Assembly (NCBI RefSeq): GCF_008831285.2
Contig: NC_045145.1
Coordinates: 13,470,040-13,534,039, forward strand
Reading direction: 5' to 3'
DNA: 64,000 nt
Source of the DNA: Nymphaea colorata
Taxonomy: Eukaryota > Streptophyta > Magnoliopsida > Nymphaeales > Nymphaeaceae
In this document: positions 13,972 to 25,259 of the stretch, piece by piece
Position numbering within the stretch: the first letter of the stretch is position 1
How the letters are laid out: each line of letters starts with the position of its first letter
The notes under the pieces: model-generated
The model's input: only the letters and a program-made list of their open reading frames with translations
Database searches by the model: none
Told to the model about the DNA's origin: nothing
Made by a program: the position numbers and the translations under genes

Positions 13972-14040
13972 CCTGAAACCCTCTTTGCAAAGATCAGCGC
14001 GAAGATCACGCAGACAGAAGCCTGCTAGACGAAGGCATCA

Positions 14041-15238
14041 GGCGTAGAGCCTGCCAAACGAATCCTGCAGCGGTGACACAACAACTCTTCCAACTGAGGA
14101 TCATAAACAAAACCAGGGGTGATAGCATGCCGAGATGCAAAGTTTGGGTGGTGAGTTTGAATAGACAACGGGAGAGCAACATGGCTATATCTGCAAATTA
14201 TTGATTAACTGATGGAGCTGTGGAGAAGTGAGCACGGAGATTAATCCGGAGGACCGTGGAATGGAGAAAGTGGCAGCCAGTTACGGATTCAGAAGGCAAG
14301 AAGTTAAACGTAGAGCCAGAAATCCATCGAAAAACTCTACCAAATGGTTGGTGAGCGTTGGTAAAACTAGTAGGAAGGAATGAATGAAGACGTTTTCTTA
14401 TCGATCTCAATGAAAGAATTTGATGAAAGGGCATAACTCGAAGGGTTGTGTACTGATGTTGCCAGCAGCATCAAGGCCAGATCAAGCTTCACTACTTCCA
14501 CGAAACAAAAGTTCACACATCAAAGCTATGAAGCATAAGTATCATGGTTCAACATTAAACATTTTATGAACCAAAACTTCAAAGAAACTTATAATGGCCT
14601 TATGCAGTGAATAGAAGCATATGACAACATAAATTCTCACGAGAACTTGGTATGGGAAAAATAACGATCTACAAATACATTATTCCCACAGACAATGATC
14701 CTAGACCCTTCATTTAGCGCTTCACATGGAAAACCTCCTCAAATAACCAAATTCTGGTATGATTCTATTTAAGATCCTGAACACAGTGCCACCCACTCGT
14801 TCGGCGGTTCATGGGCGTGGGCAAGAACGACTCTCCAGCTGCCCAACAAGGAGATTTGAAGGAGGAAAAAGGTTACGACACAAGCTAGTCGCCGGTGAAT
14901 AGAAGGTGGTTATCTTTTACAAGATGGAAAACAAGAAGAATGCGAAGAAGAAACTTTTAGGAGGACCTGTGCCCGACATTCCATGGACGGAGAGTGGATC
15001 CCTCATTTTGCGCTGTGAACAGCTTCATCAGCACCGGCTGCACACTGTAATCTTCGATTGGAGTCGTCGGGAATCGGAAGGATTTTCAAACGGGAGAAAG
15101 GCGTAGCCAACGTTACTGGGAGTCGTTTCACCGTCCGTTGACACTGACGCCGTCCGGCCGAGTAAGTGCAAAAAGGGTAGGGTGGTGATTTGAATATGCT
15201 GACATGTTCAGATTAGTACAGGAAAAGTTGGCACAAAG
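14041..15238. other. Noncoding DNA upstream of tRNA-Leu
   Basis: A minus-strand open frame at 14434-14198 (Ser/Arg/Leu-rich) could be the transit-peptide end of the decayed PPR gene, but it has no PPR repeat and I cannot confirm it. The rest holds no recognisable gene or repeat. Confidence 0.35.
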
Positions 15239-15319
15239 GTCAAGATGGCCGAGTTGGTCTAAGGCGCCAGTTTCAGGTACTGGTCCGAAAGGGCATGGGT
15301 TCGAATCCCATTCTTGACA
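15239..15319 (+). tRNA. trnL-CAG: tRNA-Leu, anticodon CAG
   Basis: The 81-nt sequence folds as a class II tRNA. The acceptor arms are GTCAAGA (15239-15245) and TCTTGAC (15312-15318) with discriminator A. The D-arm region GGCCGAGTTGGTCTAAGGC carries box A. The anticodon stem CCAGT/ACTGG encloses the loop TTCAGGT, giving anticodon CAG, which reads CUG codons. A long variable arm (GTCCGAAAGGGC) follows, then the T-arm GGGTTCGAATCCC with box B. There is no intron and no encoded CCA, as expected for a nuclear gene. A T-run follows 11 bases downstream. Confidence 0.96.
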
Positions 15320-15330
15320 AATATGTGTTC

Positions 15331-15340
15331 TTTTTTTTTT
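15331..15340 (+). terminator. Pol III terminator of tRNA-Leu
   Basis: A run of ten T residues lies 11 bases after the tRNA 3' end, the usual signal for RNA polymerase III termination. Confidence 0.85.
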
Positions 15341-16675
15341 CCTCCTTCCTTTCCTTTTCCTTTGCAGTAATACCAAAATTTCTACGAATGGGCACTTCTC
15401 CTTCATATTAACCCCCGCTGGAGACATCTATAAATAATTATAATAACTAACCTCTATTACTCCACAACCCTTCGCTCTTGCCCAATCTCCCTTTCTCATT
15501 TCCTTCTTATTTTACGTTTTCCTTTAGATGCCTTCGGTTGTTTTATTGAGGAATCGGGCTTCTCTTTCGGATTATACTACATTGCCAATTAGTAAAAAAA
15601 TATGGTACCTAACTAAGCGAACTCAAAAAACTTTGCCAAAAGCAGATAATTGTTAACATATTGTTCTTATCATACAATCAAGTGCTTTGATTCTCTCTGT
15701 TCTGTTTGAGCTCAAACAGAGAGATTTGACAATGTTGTAATCTCAGAATGTATCAATTTATTTGCACGACACTCAATCCGAAGGGAGTGAGGAACATGAC
15801 GCCCTACAACTTGTCAGTGTACTCGCAGTCAGTACGCTGACCCTTGTTTGAGGGTCTCAGCGAACAAAGAGGCGGCACCAAGACAACCGTACAGGACAAG
15901 GGCATCACGATTAGAATTTGGACGACTGTAAACCTTCGCGGGTTATTGGATTCGAGTAATTCAGTCCAGACTAACCCGTATGATACTTGACCGTAGAAGG
16001 CTCACAGTAACGGAAGCGAGAAAACATACAAAAATGACAATACTTCTCCGGTATCTTAGTATTGCGATCTCATGCCCTCACATTTGTCAAACTGAGAAAA
16101 TTGGTCAACCAAATACATATAATATTACACGACCGCTACAAGGTTTTGCATCTGTTTTCCTTGAAGTATTTCATTCAAAAAAACAGCTTGAACAAGTTTA
16201 AAACAGCTCTTCTACCTCTTAAAACAGAAAAAAAAACAGTTCAAACTTCGAAATATCACCACCCACATACACTTGAACCTTCTCATCTGCTTCCTAAAAC
16301 GGGTGAACATTTCTTCATGTTCTCCGAAAACCACATCGCACCAACTCAATCTCAATGACCATGGCAGTGATCACAGCAAAAGAGAGAGAGAGAGGAAACG
16401 ATGAATATGCCTAACCAGCGAATCATATTATCATTTCATGTCTAAAAAATGTCGATTAAACCTTAACACAGTAATTGGGAGCAGAATCGCAGAAACAAAT
16501 AATAAAAAAACAAAATTAAAACCAACATAAACAGACACGAAATGTCATTAAAATGCAAAACTGCATACAGCTAATGCATGTCCAACTGTTTTCTGCCAAA
16601 CACCAATTCTCCAAGATGTTCGCCATCAACTAAATGAAAATTTTCTACCAGGTGGAAGTGTTTACTTTGCTTCTC
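15341..16675. other. Noncoding DNA between tRNA-Leu and eL34
   Basis: The A/T-rich part from about 16040 to 16675 lies 3' of the minus-strand eL34 gene and includes its 3' UTR. Short GA and poly-A runs occur near 16380 and 16500. An inverted repeat CTCTCTGTT...TTTGAGCTCAAACAGAGAG lies near 15696-15724. No gene is recognised. Confidence 0.45.
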
Positions 16676-19265
16676 TCAACTCTTAGCAGCCTGCTTTTCC
16701 TTCGCTTTCTGGATCTTCAGGACCTTCTTCACGATTTTCTGCTCTTCAACCAAGAAAGCCCGGGTGATCCTGCAACAAGAAGAGCAAATTAAAACGAAAG
16801 GCATGAAAAAGATGCAAAAAAGCATGTATATTATAAGCCTAGGAAGAAAGGCATGTACCTCTCTCTAACAGCACCGCCTGACAAAACTCCACCGTAAGCT
16901 CTGTTGACAGTCCTCCTGTTCCTTGCTAATCTAGATCTCTTGTACTCAGCAGGTCTCAGATGAGGAATCTGCAAAATCATCACAGTAGTTTGCATAAATT
17001 ACCATGCAAAAGCTACTACCGTTGGAGAATCCTGCCCGACATATGCACTTCGCAGTTACATTTCAGAAGCTACTAATGTGAATGTTGTTCGTGATTGTGA
17101 ATTGAGAGAGATACGTCTTCTGAACCATGAACAAACAACAGAGATATTCGTTGACTGAGAAGCAAAATAGATCCTGGTTTGTGGCCAAATCCAGATTCAT
17201 CTTGTCAACTAGAACAGTTTTCAACTTCCCTTGCATGAAACGAGATTGCATTAAGTACTATTGAAAAAATAAATAAAACACAAAGGAAAGGGTCACCAAA
17301 TCAATATCACAACAGCAAAGCAGTAGTTGCAAAAGAGAATAAGCTCCAAATACAACAACCTAAATACATAACTTTATAAATACAATCTAACTAACAATTT
17401 ATATCTTGTATTAACATATTCGATCTTTATAGCCATGACAAGATACATTCACGTATACGCTTTTTTATCAAGACCCATTCTCACTGCATGATTAACTCAA
17501 AGTTTTAGAACACTGTTTAACAAGAACTCAATTATTTTTCAAACTAGGAATGCCATTTCGAAGGATCCGTGGGCAAGTACATTTTTTAGTCCTGTATCTC
17601 TCTAACATAAACTCTCATTAAATGCTCTCGGTTACATTGCATAAATAGGGAAGAGGAGGCCATCGCCCTTCTCCTGACAAAGAATGGTTGTTACAACAAT
17701 GTCTTCATATTATTATTATGACACCTGATAGATAATAAAGTAGTCCCAGTAACCAATACATTTCAAATATTAGTAATAGTTAATCAAAATAACTTCACAT
17801 ATTAACAGAACTAAAAAAATCTAATAAAAATGGTCGCTTTTTTGCCTAGGCGCTAGGCACTGCTTGGCGACCAGGCAGTGCCTGGTAGGCTTGACAACAT
17901 ACACATTAGCACAAGGTCAGGCATTCAAAACATTTTGCCTCCAAGAAATTGAATCATAACCAGAAATAATCACCAACCATGTAAACGCAAACTTCATAAA
18001 AATAAGAAATCATTGAAATGAACCAAACAATAAAAAACTGCCGTCATAGACAGATTCTTACCCCCTGAATCCTCTTCCCAGTAACAGGGCATATAGGACC
18101 CTTGGCTCTCTTCTTTGAGGTTTGATACACTAGCCTCCCACCTGAAAAGTGAAAACACAAAGATAATTAAATATTCAATTAGAACTATTACAAATAAGAA
18201 AAACTAAAAGAAAATTCAAAGACAGATAAAAAATTGAGTAACTACAGCCCCTATGCAACCGCAACCAAGAAGAAAACACTAAATTATTAGAAGAAAAATA
18301 AATACATAAAAGGTCATCATAGCAAAAATAATTTCAGAACCCAAATACAACAGCTAAAAGATAACTAGGGAAACCAAAATGATCAGTATAACAGAAGGAA
18401 AAGGAAGGTTAGGAAAATAAAAAACAGGGCATATCCAAATTCTATAATAACAGCAACGTGTCAACAGCATAAAAACAAAAGAAACAGAAGAGATAATATC
18501 GCGTGGAAGGCAAAAAACACATTTGTAGAAGCACTATCTGACAAACTAAATTTCAGAAGTAGAAAAAGGAATCCAAAATTGAAACCTTCAGATCATAAAA
18601 TAAGCACTCAAAAGACATGGTATTTAGCAAGAGATACCTGCAATACAAAAGGCATTAGACCAAAGGTCCAAAAGGTATTGAACAGGATAATAAAAGGAAA
18701 TCGAACCAAATTTGAACCTCTTGACAAACTAAAGGTATTTAGCGAGAGAGCACGCCAACAAGGTACCAAACAAGAGTTATTCACTAGACCAAAATGATTT
18801 CAGTGAAAAAAAAAAATCGGAATGTTGAGGATTGAAAAGCAAAAGCGAAATGCAAACAACAAAACCCGCCATTGAACCCCGGAACGGATCAATTCGTCCT
18901 CAAAGATGAAGAAGACAAATTACCACCAAATCAAGAACCACAAAACCCATCAACAATAAGCAACTAGAACCAGAGAGGCTTGCAGACCAATATCACAAAA
19001 AGAACCAAATGACGCAGGTTGTCGGGATCACAAACATGCTGAGCCCCAAACCATCGCACATGATAAAAGCCAATCGAAACAACGAAACGAAATGAATTAG
19101 GGTTTAGGTTTAAGAATGGGCTACCAGGCGATCAATCCACGTACAACAATCTCCAAAGGAAAAATAATTAAACTACGGGTGATTACCAGGAGTCTTCACG
19201 ACCCTCGCCTGGTTGGACTTGGTGGCATAGCTGTGCCGTTTCCTGTAGGTGAGTCGCTGAACCAT
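16676..19265 (-). CDS. RPL34: 60S ribosomal protein eL34
   Basis: Four exons give 120 codons: 19265-19187, 18141-18062, 16968-16859 and 16769-16676, all with GT-AG introns. The protein starts [19 protein letters not shown] and continues [88 protein letters not shown] and ends QAAKS. This matches plant eL34 along its whole length (usual length 119-120). eL34 is a basic protein of the cytosolic large subunit. A Gln-Ala replaces the usual Gln-His near residue 20; otherwise nothing is odd. Introns 1 and 2 are about 1.05 and 1.09 kb and intron 3 is 89 bp. A telo-box and a TGGGCT motif lie in intron 1, and another telo-box lies about 680 bp upstream, which suits a ribosomal protein gene. Confidence 0.96.
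17855..17883. repeat. Short inverted repeat in eL34 intron 2
   Basis: AGGCACTG (17855-17862) is the exact complement of CAGTGCCT (17876-17883), inside a GGCGCTAGGC-rich patch of an otherwise A/T-rich intron. It looks like a remnant of a small transposon. Confidence 0.5.
19097..19122. promoter_or_regulatory. Telo-box and TGGGCT motif in eL34 intron 1
   Basis: TTAGGGTTT (19097-19105, complement AAACCCTAA) and TGGGCT (19117-19122) lie within 90 bp of exon 1. Telo-boxes and TGGGCY (site II) motifs are the usual pair in plant ribosomal protein promoters. Here they are intronic, so a regulatory role is inference. Confidence 0.4.
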
Positions 19266-20326
19266 AGCTCCGCTACGTTCTCTCTGAAATTCCAGACGCG
19301 AGTGAAGGGAGAGAAAGAAAAACGAAATTCGAGAAGGGGGCAACTCGACAATTTTCATTTACAACTTGCAGAATATATAGTATATACATGCTCAACAGGT
19401 AGCGATAGAGATTGACATTACTACATGTACAACCCGACGTGAGTTCACTACACATACACGATACTTAGATGCAAATGATATCTATTCCATGATAATGGAA
19501 CCATGCTACATGTTATGCGTGTATGCCAATATTAGTTTTTGCTCATTTACTTTTTTGTTTGGAACTGTAACTACAACTTTCTTCCTTTGAATAGAAATCT
19601 AATCACATTCATTGGTTGCATCTCCAATGGGTCTCTCAAACTGCCGAAATTCTGAATAACATATAAATCAAAGAGAGTGAGCAACAACACAAACCAGGAA
19701 ATAAATAGAAAATAACCAAATAGTTTACCTTGGATTTTCCGGATGACACTGGCCTTTAGTTGTGGGACGGCGGACGGACTCACCGTGGCTGGAAATCGCC
19801 GGACGCCACCGAACACTGCCGGAGGCCCGGTGACGGTCGTTAAGGCCACGTTTGATGGCTTGGATTTTTTCAGAGGGAAGATTTTTTCAAGGGAAAAAAT
19901 CCGATGGAGAAGAGAGAGAGAGAGAGAGTCGGGAAATCGTGAGACCTTAGGGTTTACAGACCGGAAAACAAACTTCCTAATCGACCCATTGATTTACTAA
20001 AATTTTCAGAAACAGACTTAAGCGTTTTAACCCTTTGTACCCAAAAGAATTTCTAAGATTTGTTTACAGGAGGTGGTGTTCAGTATTCTGCTTTGCAATT
20101 TCGATACTGCTTATATGTTTTCGATTCTGAAAATGGGGTTTAACCTTTGAAAACAGAAATCGCTGTGACCTATTCTCAAGTTTATAGATTTTCAGAAAAA
20201 TGCCTTCTAAACCAGCGTTATGTAAAATTGGTGCACCAGTCTTGTTTAAATTCTGAAAGAGGCTTTTTCACTTGGAAATTCTATTTCACTTTAACTTAAG
20301 TTTAAGGGATTTGAATGCAATGTTTT
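19266..20326. other. Upstream region of eL34, possible spliced leader
   Basis: On the minus strand a CT-rich stretch (19900-19930), a telo-box (19947-19955) and a good 5' splice site (CCAAG/GTAAAC, exon end 19729) occur in order. A good 3' splice site (AATTTCAG) lies about 17 bases before the eL34 ATG. This would fit a noncoding first exon at about 19950-19729 and a 5' UTR intron of about 440 bp. Alternatively, the pyrimidine-rich run just upstream of the ATG is the leader itself. 20000-20326 is A/T-rich with no recognised feature. Confidence 0.4.
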
Positions 20327-23071
20327 TGATAGGACCGGAGTAGGCCTAGACCTAGGGCTGTTCAACGAGTCGAGCTACTCGAACTCGACTCGTTTAACTC
20401 GACTCGTATGTTTAAACGAGCCGCTTATTTAGTTAAACGAGTCGAGCTCGAGTTGATGAGCCGACTCGTTTAATTAATCGAGTCGAGTTCGAGTTCATGT
20501 AAGTGAACTCGTTAAAGCTCGAATCGGCTCGATTATTTAGTGAACCGGTTTTTTTAAAACCGGTTCAGATGAAAAAGCGTCAAAGCGGGACGAGGTTTAG
20601 GGTTTCCTCATTTCATTTTCGTTCTCGAATCTCACTTCTCCCTCTCTTTTGAAGTTTTCGCTCTCTCCGACTCTCCCTCTCTTGCCAGTCGCCTCTCGAT
20701 CTCTCCGACTTCATCAACTCTTCTCTTCTCTAGTTCTCCCGTCCGGGATTCTCCGACGTCTGCAGGAGGAACCACTGAACCAGTCGTCCGCGGGCCGTGT
20801 TCGTGGGCCACTTCAGCCTTCAAGGTCAGCCGGCTGCTCCGCCTTCGATTTCATCTGTTTTTTACCCCATTTCTTGTTGGATTCCTAACACATTTGTGAT
20901 CTAAGTGTATAACAACTGATTTGAATGTTAACACATCGTCTCTAGTGCAGATTCAAGTTTAGAGGGCGTCCCTCGATCTTCCTCTTCGGTTCTCTTCGAT
21001 GGATCCGACAGTCCGGCAGCGAGCGGGTCTTTGCTCCTCCGGTTGATTCCGTGAATCGGTAGGGCTCTCTCTCTCTCTCCGGTTGCTACCTCAATATGCT
21101 AGTCCTCTGCTCTTGTTTTTGGGTTTTCTGTTTCGTCACTAAAGTTCTGCCTCCCGCCCGCCTGTGCTCTGCGCTTTGGTTTCCCTGCGAGGCAGCGCCA
21201 GTGTACTCGCCGTGGCCGCTTTCATCTTTGGAAACGCGGAGGCGAAGGAGCGCCTCCCTCCCGAGCTTATCCCACGCAACGTCGTGCTCTATCAGCCTTC
21301 TGCAACAAGGTTAAAGGTGAACCCACGGAATTTTACTTCTCTTACACTGTTCCGGTAGATTTTTTATGTGCACCGATTTTGCATAACGTTGGAACGTATA
21401 GTTTTAAGTTGGTTTTAAGTTGATCGTTCTTGATGTTCTTTTAGTGTGTTTGTTTATTTGTTTTGGGTGTTTTAATGTGATATTTCAAAACTAATGTTGA
21501 TATTCATGACATTGGTTTTTATCCCTCTCTGTGAAACTGTTGCTTGATTGTTTTTCCTGTCATGGATTTTGTTGTGTTACCTGCAGTTTGATTATTTACA
21601 AATAGAAAGAATTAGTATGCCATATTCTTTTTGCAGAAAAGGGCCTCAAAACTCTTACAAATTTGTAGCATATGATGGTATTTCAATCATGTTTTTCGTT
21701 GCAAATCTGATGCCCTTTTTAATTGGGGTTGGGAAGTGTTCATGCTATTTGAGGAATTTATATTTTGTTATTGGAACTTATTTTATGTATTCAGTAGATT
21801 TTTTTTTTGTAACTTTATACAATTTAAATTTTATGATTGGATGTTCTCCTCACTGGATTTTTCTTTCCTTCTTGTTTCTTTGTGCATTTGCGCATGCACG
21901 TGATTTTTTTAGGCAATGGGAGGTTTTCCACAATGATCTTTATCTCTGCTAGCAGGGACTGCAGATGATCTTCTAACCATTCCCTCGTTGCTAATTGTCA
22001 TCCTAGGGTGTGCACTTGACTGCCAGTGAACTTAAGATGTGTTCACATGCCTTTGGCTGCTAGCTGACTTGAAACTCTTTCCTTATCAGGGAGAGTCAAA
22101 CCTGACTGAACTTCCTAGTTTGTGTATGAGATAAATCCAGATATTAGAAACACAAAAACCATTAGCAGCAGCTTATGGACACTATTGTTGAAGGACTTTC
22201 CACCATGAAGTGATTTAATGGTTTTGAGTCTTTTGACAATAACATAGTTGCAATTTTTTTATTGCATTTCTAATTCCAATAGGTATTTGATTGAGAACTT
22301 GCGAGTTATTAAATTTTCCTTGTAGTATAGGGTACTGGTTCATCATTTTTGTTTCAAGTTCCTTTTTCTTTGTTTTGGGTAGATGGTCATTTATAACAAT
22401 TTCAATTAATTATTTTTTTGAATTCATTTATAAATTGTCTTCATGTAAATTGTAAAGTTTGTCTTTAGAATGATGTTTAAAATTCTGAGGTTTGGTTTTT
22501 ATTTTGGTTATAGTGGATACCTCAAGACTGTATTATCCCGGACTGGCAAATTTCCCAAGTCTGCTAGGCTAATGTGGTATGTAGTTTGAGTCGAGATCCA
22601 ACTAATTTTGATTTACATAACATCATTTAGATAAAGAAAAAAAACTTTGGTTAGTTTTTTTGCCAAACTTGTTGTTACATAGTAAATGGGGGGAAAAGAT
22701 TCTCGTCGAAAGAAAAAATAGAACTCCACTACCTGCAAGACCAGTAAAAGCTTTGCGGCTGCTTTTATAAATATACTTAGATTCTTGTTTACAGTCACAC
22801 TAGTTCAGTTTATATGTCTGTCAAAATATTTCAGTTTATGTCTTATGCTTTCAAATAACATACCATTTGCTTCCATGTTGCATGATTGTGATCATGTGAG
22901 CATAATAGAATGAGATTCTAGTCTACCCACCTCAGGTATCTCATTATGATGATTGAACAATCTTCTTGTTTGATTAGACGTAACTGGTAATATGCTTGTT
23001 GATGAGTAATTTTTTTTCATGTTCAAATAGGAGAATAGCTTGAGCAGGAGGGAAAATTACTAGTTTGAAGA

Positions 23072-25259
23072 ATGACAAATTTAGGAAGCTCGAGCATTAA
23101 TAAGGGCAAACAAGTATGTGATTCGAGACCGAGTTCAGATGATGTCCCAATCGGAGTACATTCCTCTAATGAAACTCCTATAGATTCGCAAGACCCTGAC
23201 TATGAAGGGGTTTCAATAGATGCTCATGAAGTACGTATAAGTGGTGCAAAAAGGTCAAGGTCAAAGAATTCTACAATATGGAATGATTTTGACGAGGTTG
23301 TTATAAATGGTATCAAAAAAGAAAAATGTAAATACTGCAGTGCACTATTTTCGATAAGTGGAGGAGGCTCTACATCATCAATGAGAAGACACAAATGTTT
23401 GACACGTTGTGCTAACACAAAGCAAACGACTTTAAGTTTTAAATCTGGGACTACTTCAGATGTCACGAAGAAGCTTATGGAAATTGGTTCCAACATTGAT
23501 GCTCAAGCAATAAGAGAGTTAATTGCAAAACTAGTGGCAACCGGAGAACATGCTTTTTCCATAGTGGATAATTGTTGGTTTAGGTTCATTCTTAGGCTTG
23601 GTTTTCCTAATTGGGTGAACGACAGTTAAGAGAGATGTCATGAAATTATATGAAGATGAAAAGAAGAAATTACTTCTTGTCTTCAAGGGTGTTGAGAAGA
23701 TTGCTTTGACTACAGATATGTGGACATCAAACCAACAACTTGGATATTTGGCATTAACAGCACATTTCATTGATAAAGATTGGAAGATGCAACAACGTAT
23801 CATTAACTTTACCGAAGTTGAGCCACCTCATACTGGGTTAGTTTTAGCAAATGTAATTGCTAAACATCTTGCAGAGTGGGAGATTAAAAAAAAAATAATA
23901 TCTATTACAGTTGACAACGCTTCATCAAATGATGTTCTTGTCAGAAAATTAAAAGAAAACATGGAAAAGAGCGGCATCAACTTGTATCATGGAGGTAAAT
24001 TTTTTCATGTGCGATGTTGTGCACATATTTTGAATATAATGGTACAAGATGGATTGAGTGCCATTAAGGATGAAATCATTAGCATTAGAGAGGCAGTTAA
24101 ATATATCAAAGTTTCACCTTCAAGACTCCATGGTTTTGCAGCTGCAGCTAGAGAGCTGGATCTTTCAACGTCAAAGAAGTTAGTGTTAGATGTACCAACT
24201 CGATGGAATTCAACATATTTTATGTTGGAAAGAGCTCTTTTATATAAAGATGCTTTTGCAAGATATAGCATGGAAGACCCAGGTTTGGTATGGTTGCTTG
24301 GACCCGAGGATTGGGAAAAAATTGCAGTGATATGTGGTTTTCTTCGAGTTTTTTATTCAGTGTCGACCCTATTTTCTGGGTCATCTTATGCAACAACAAA
24401 CTTATATTTTCTTGAAATTTGGAGAGTTCAAGCAATATTGCAGGAAAAAGTTGAAAGTGAAGGTGGGTTTATGAAGGCAATGGCAGTGAAAATGAAGGAC
24501 AAATTTGATAAATATTGGAAATCCTGTAACTTGATCATGATTATTGCATCCATATTAGATCCACGCGTGAAACTCACATTATCAGAACTTGTCTTTTCAA
24601 GAATTTACCAATCAAGAGAAGAAAGGGAAGAACAAATGCAAATGGTAAAACAATCTTTACAAGATGTATATCAAAGTTACATTCAAAGAAATGAAGTGGA
24701 TGTCAATATTTCTACTGCTTCAACTAATTCCTCTAGTATTCAAAGTCGAGAGAGTCAAGACACCCTACAATGTGGAATAGATCTATTTTTTAACTTGTTA
24801 GGTAAAGCTGAGAATGTTGCTTTTCAGGTCACCAAATCTGAGATAGACACATATTTGGAGGACGGATTGATTAAGCATGATAATAATGGTGATGCTTTTT
24901 CTTTCAATCTTTTGCAATGGTGGAAGGATAAGGAATCTAAGTATCGAATTCTTTCACAAATGGCACGTGATTTGTTGTCAATTCCAATAACTTCTGTTGC
25001 TTCAGAAAGAGCTTTCAGTACAGGAGGTCGAATTGTTAATGATAGTCGTAGTTCATTGGTGCCAAAAACAGTTAAGCTTTGGTTTGTTTGGGTAATTGGG
25101 TAAAGAATGATGGTGATCCAATGCATAAAGTTGTAACACAAGTAAGTATATTTTGAATAAATTGTATTCATTAAATATTTTGTGAATCATTTGTTAATTG
25201 ACTATATGTATTTCTTTCAGGTTGAGGATGAATCAAGTGAATATATATCATTAGAATGA
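23072..25259 (+). pseudogene. hAT transposase with BED zinc finger, two frame disruptions
   Basis: The first frame (23072-23629) has a Ser-rich head and a BED-type finger (KCKYCSALF, then MRRHKC and C) at about residues 85-115. The second (23640-25103) carries the catalytic domain: TTDMWTS, ITVDNASSND, HVRCCAHILN and PTRWNSTYFML. It ends with the hAT dimerisation domain (LSIPITSVASERAFSTGGRIV). The two frames are joined by an apparent one-base insertion near 23620, because the next frame reads TTVKRDVMKLYE. Near 25075 an apparent one-base deletion moves the C-terminal ALVCLGNWVKND into another frame. A likely last intron (GTAAGT at 25141 to TTTCAG at 25220) precedes VEDESSEYISLE and a stop at 25257-25259. 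This is the RICESLEEPER/DAYSLEEPER type of plant hAT transposase. It could alternatively be a domesticated gene with unusual splicing, but the intact element ends argue against that. Confidence 0.85.

Larger units (their letters stand above)
11507..14040 (-). pseudogene. Decayed PLS-class PPR gene, OTP87-like, split by a hAT element
   Basis: Minus-strand fragments in several frames read as consecutive PLS-type PPR repeats. Examples are [48 protein letters not shown] (12.65-13.0 kb), DLGRQIHSFAV, DVVSWTSMIAGFADHGQPEKAFELVRKM and FVNMYSKCGD (11.9-12.46 kb), and LLTMYSKCGNVVSWTAMIARYAHKGQ (11.5-11.77 kb). The order of repeats matches the OTP87/At1g74600 group of organelle editing factors as I remember it. 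Frame changes occur near 12650, 12460, 11950 and 11750, and there is an in-frame stop near 13115. The copy ends at about 11507 inside a repeat, with no E domain. It is further split at 13228-13979 by a hAT element; coding resemblance resumes on the far side, where joined flanks give an IIKFGYLSNLYAATSLID-like repeat. The right limit is uncertain. A retained but heavily mis-spliced gene is very unlikely. Confidence 0.8.

Noticed and set aside
19571-19849. Minus-strand open frame of 92 codons
   Set aside because: It has no recognisable domain and crosses a good splice donor; a noncoding leader exon of eL34 explains it better.
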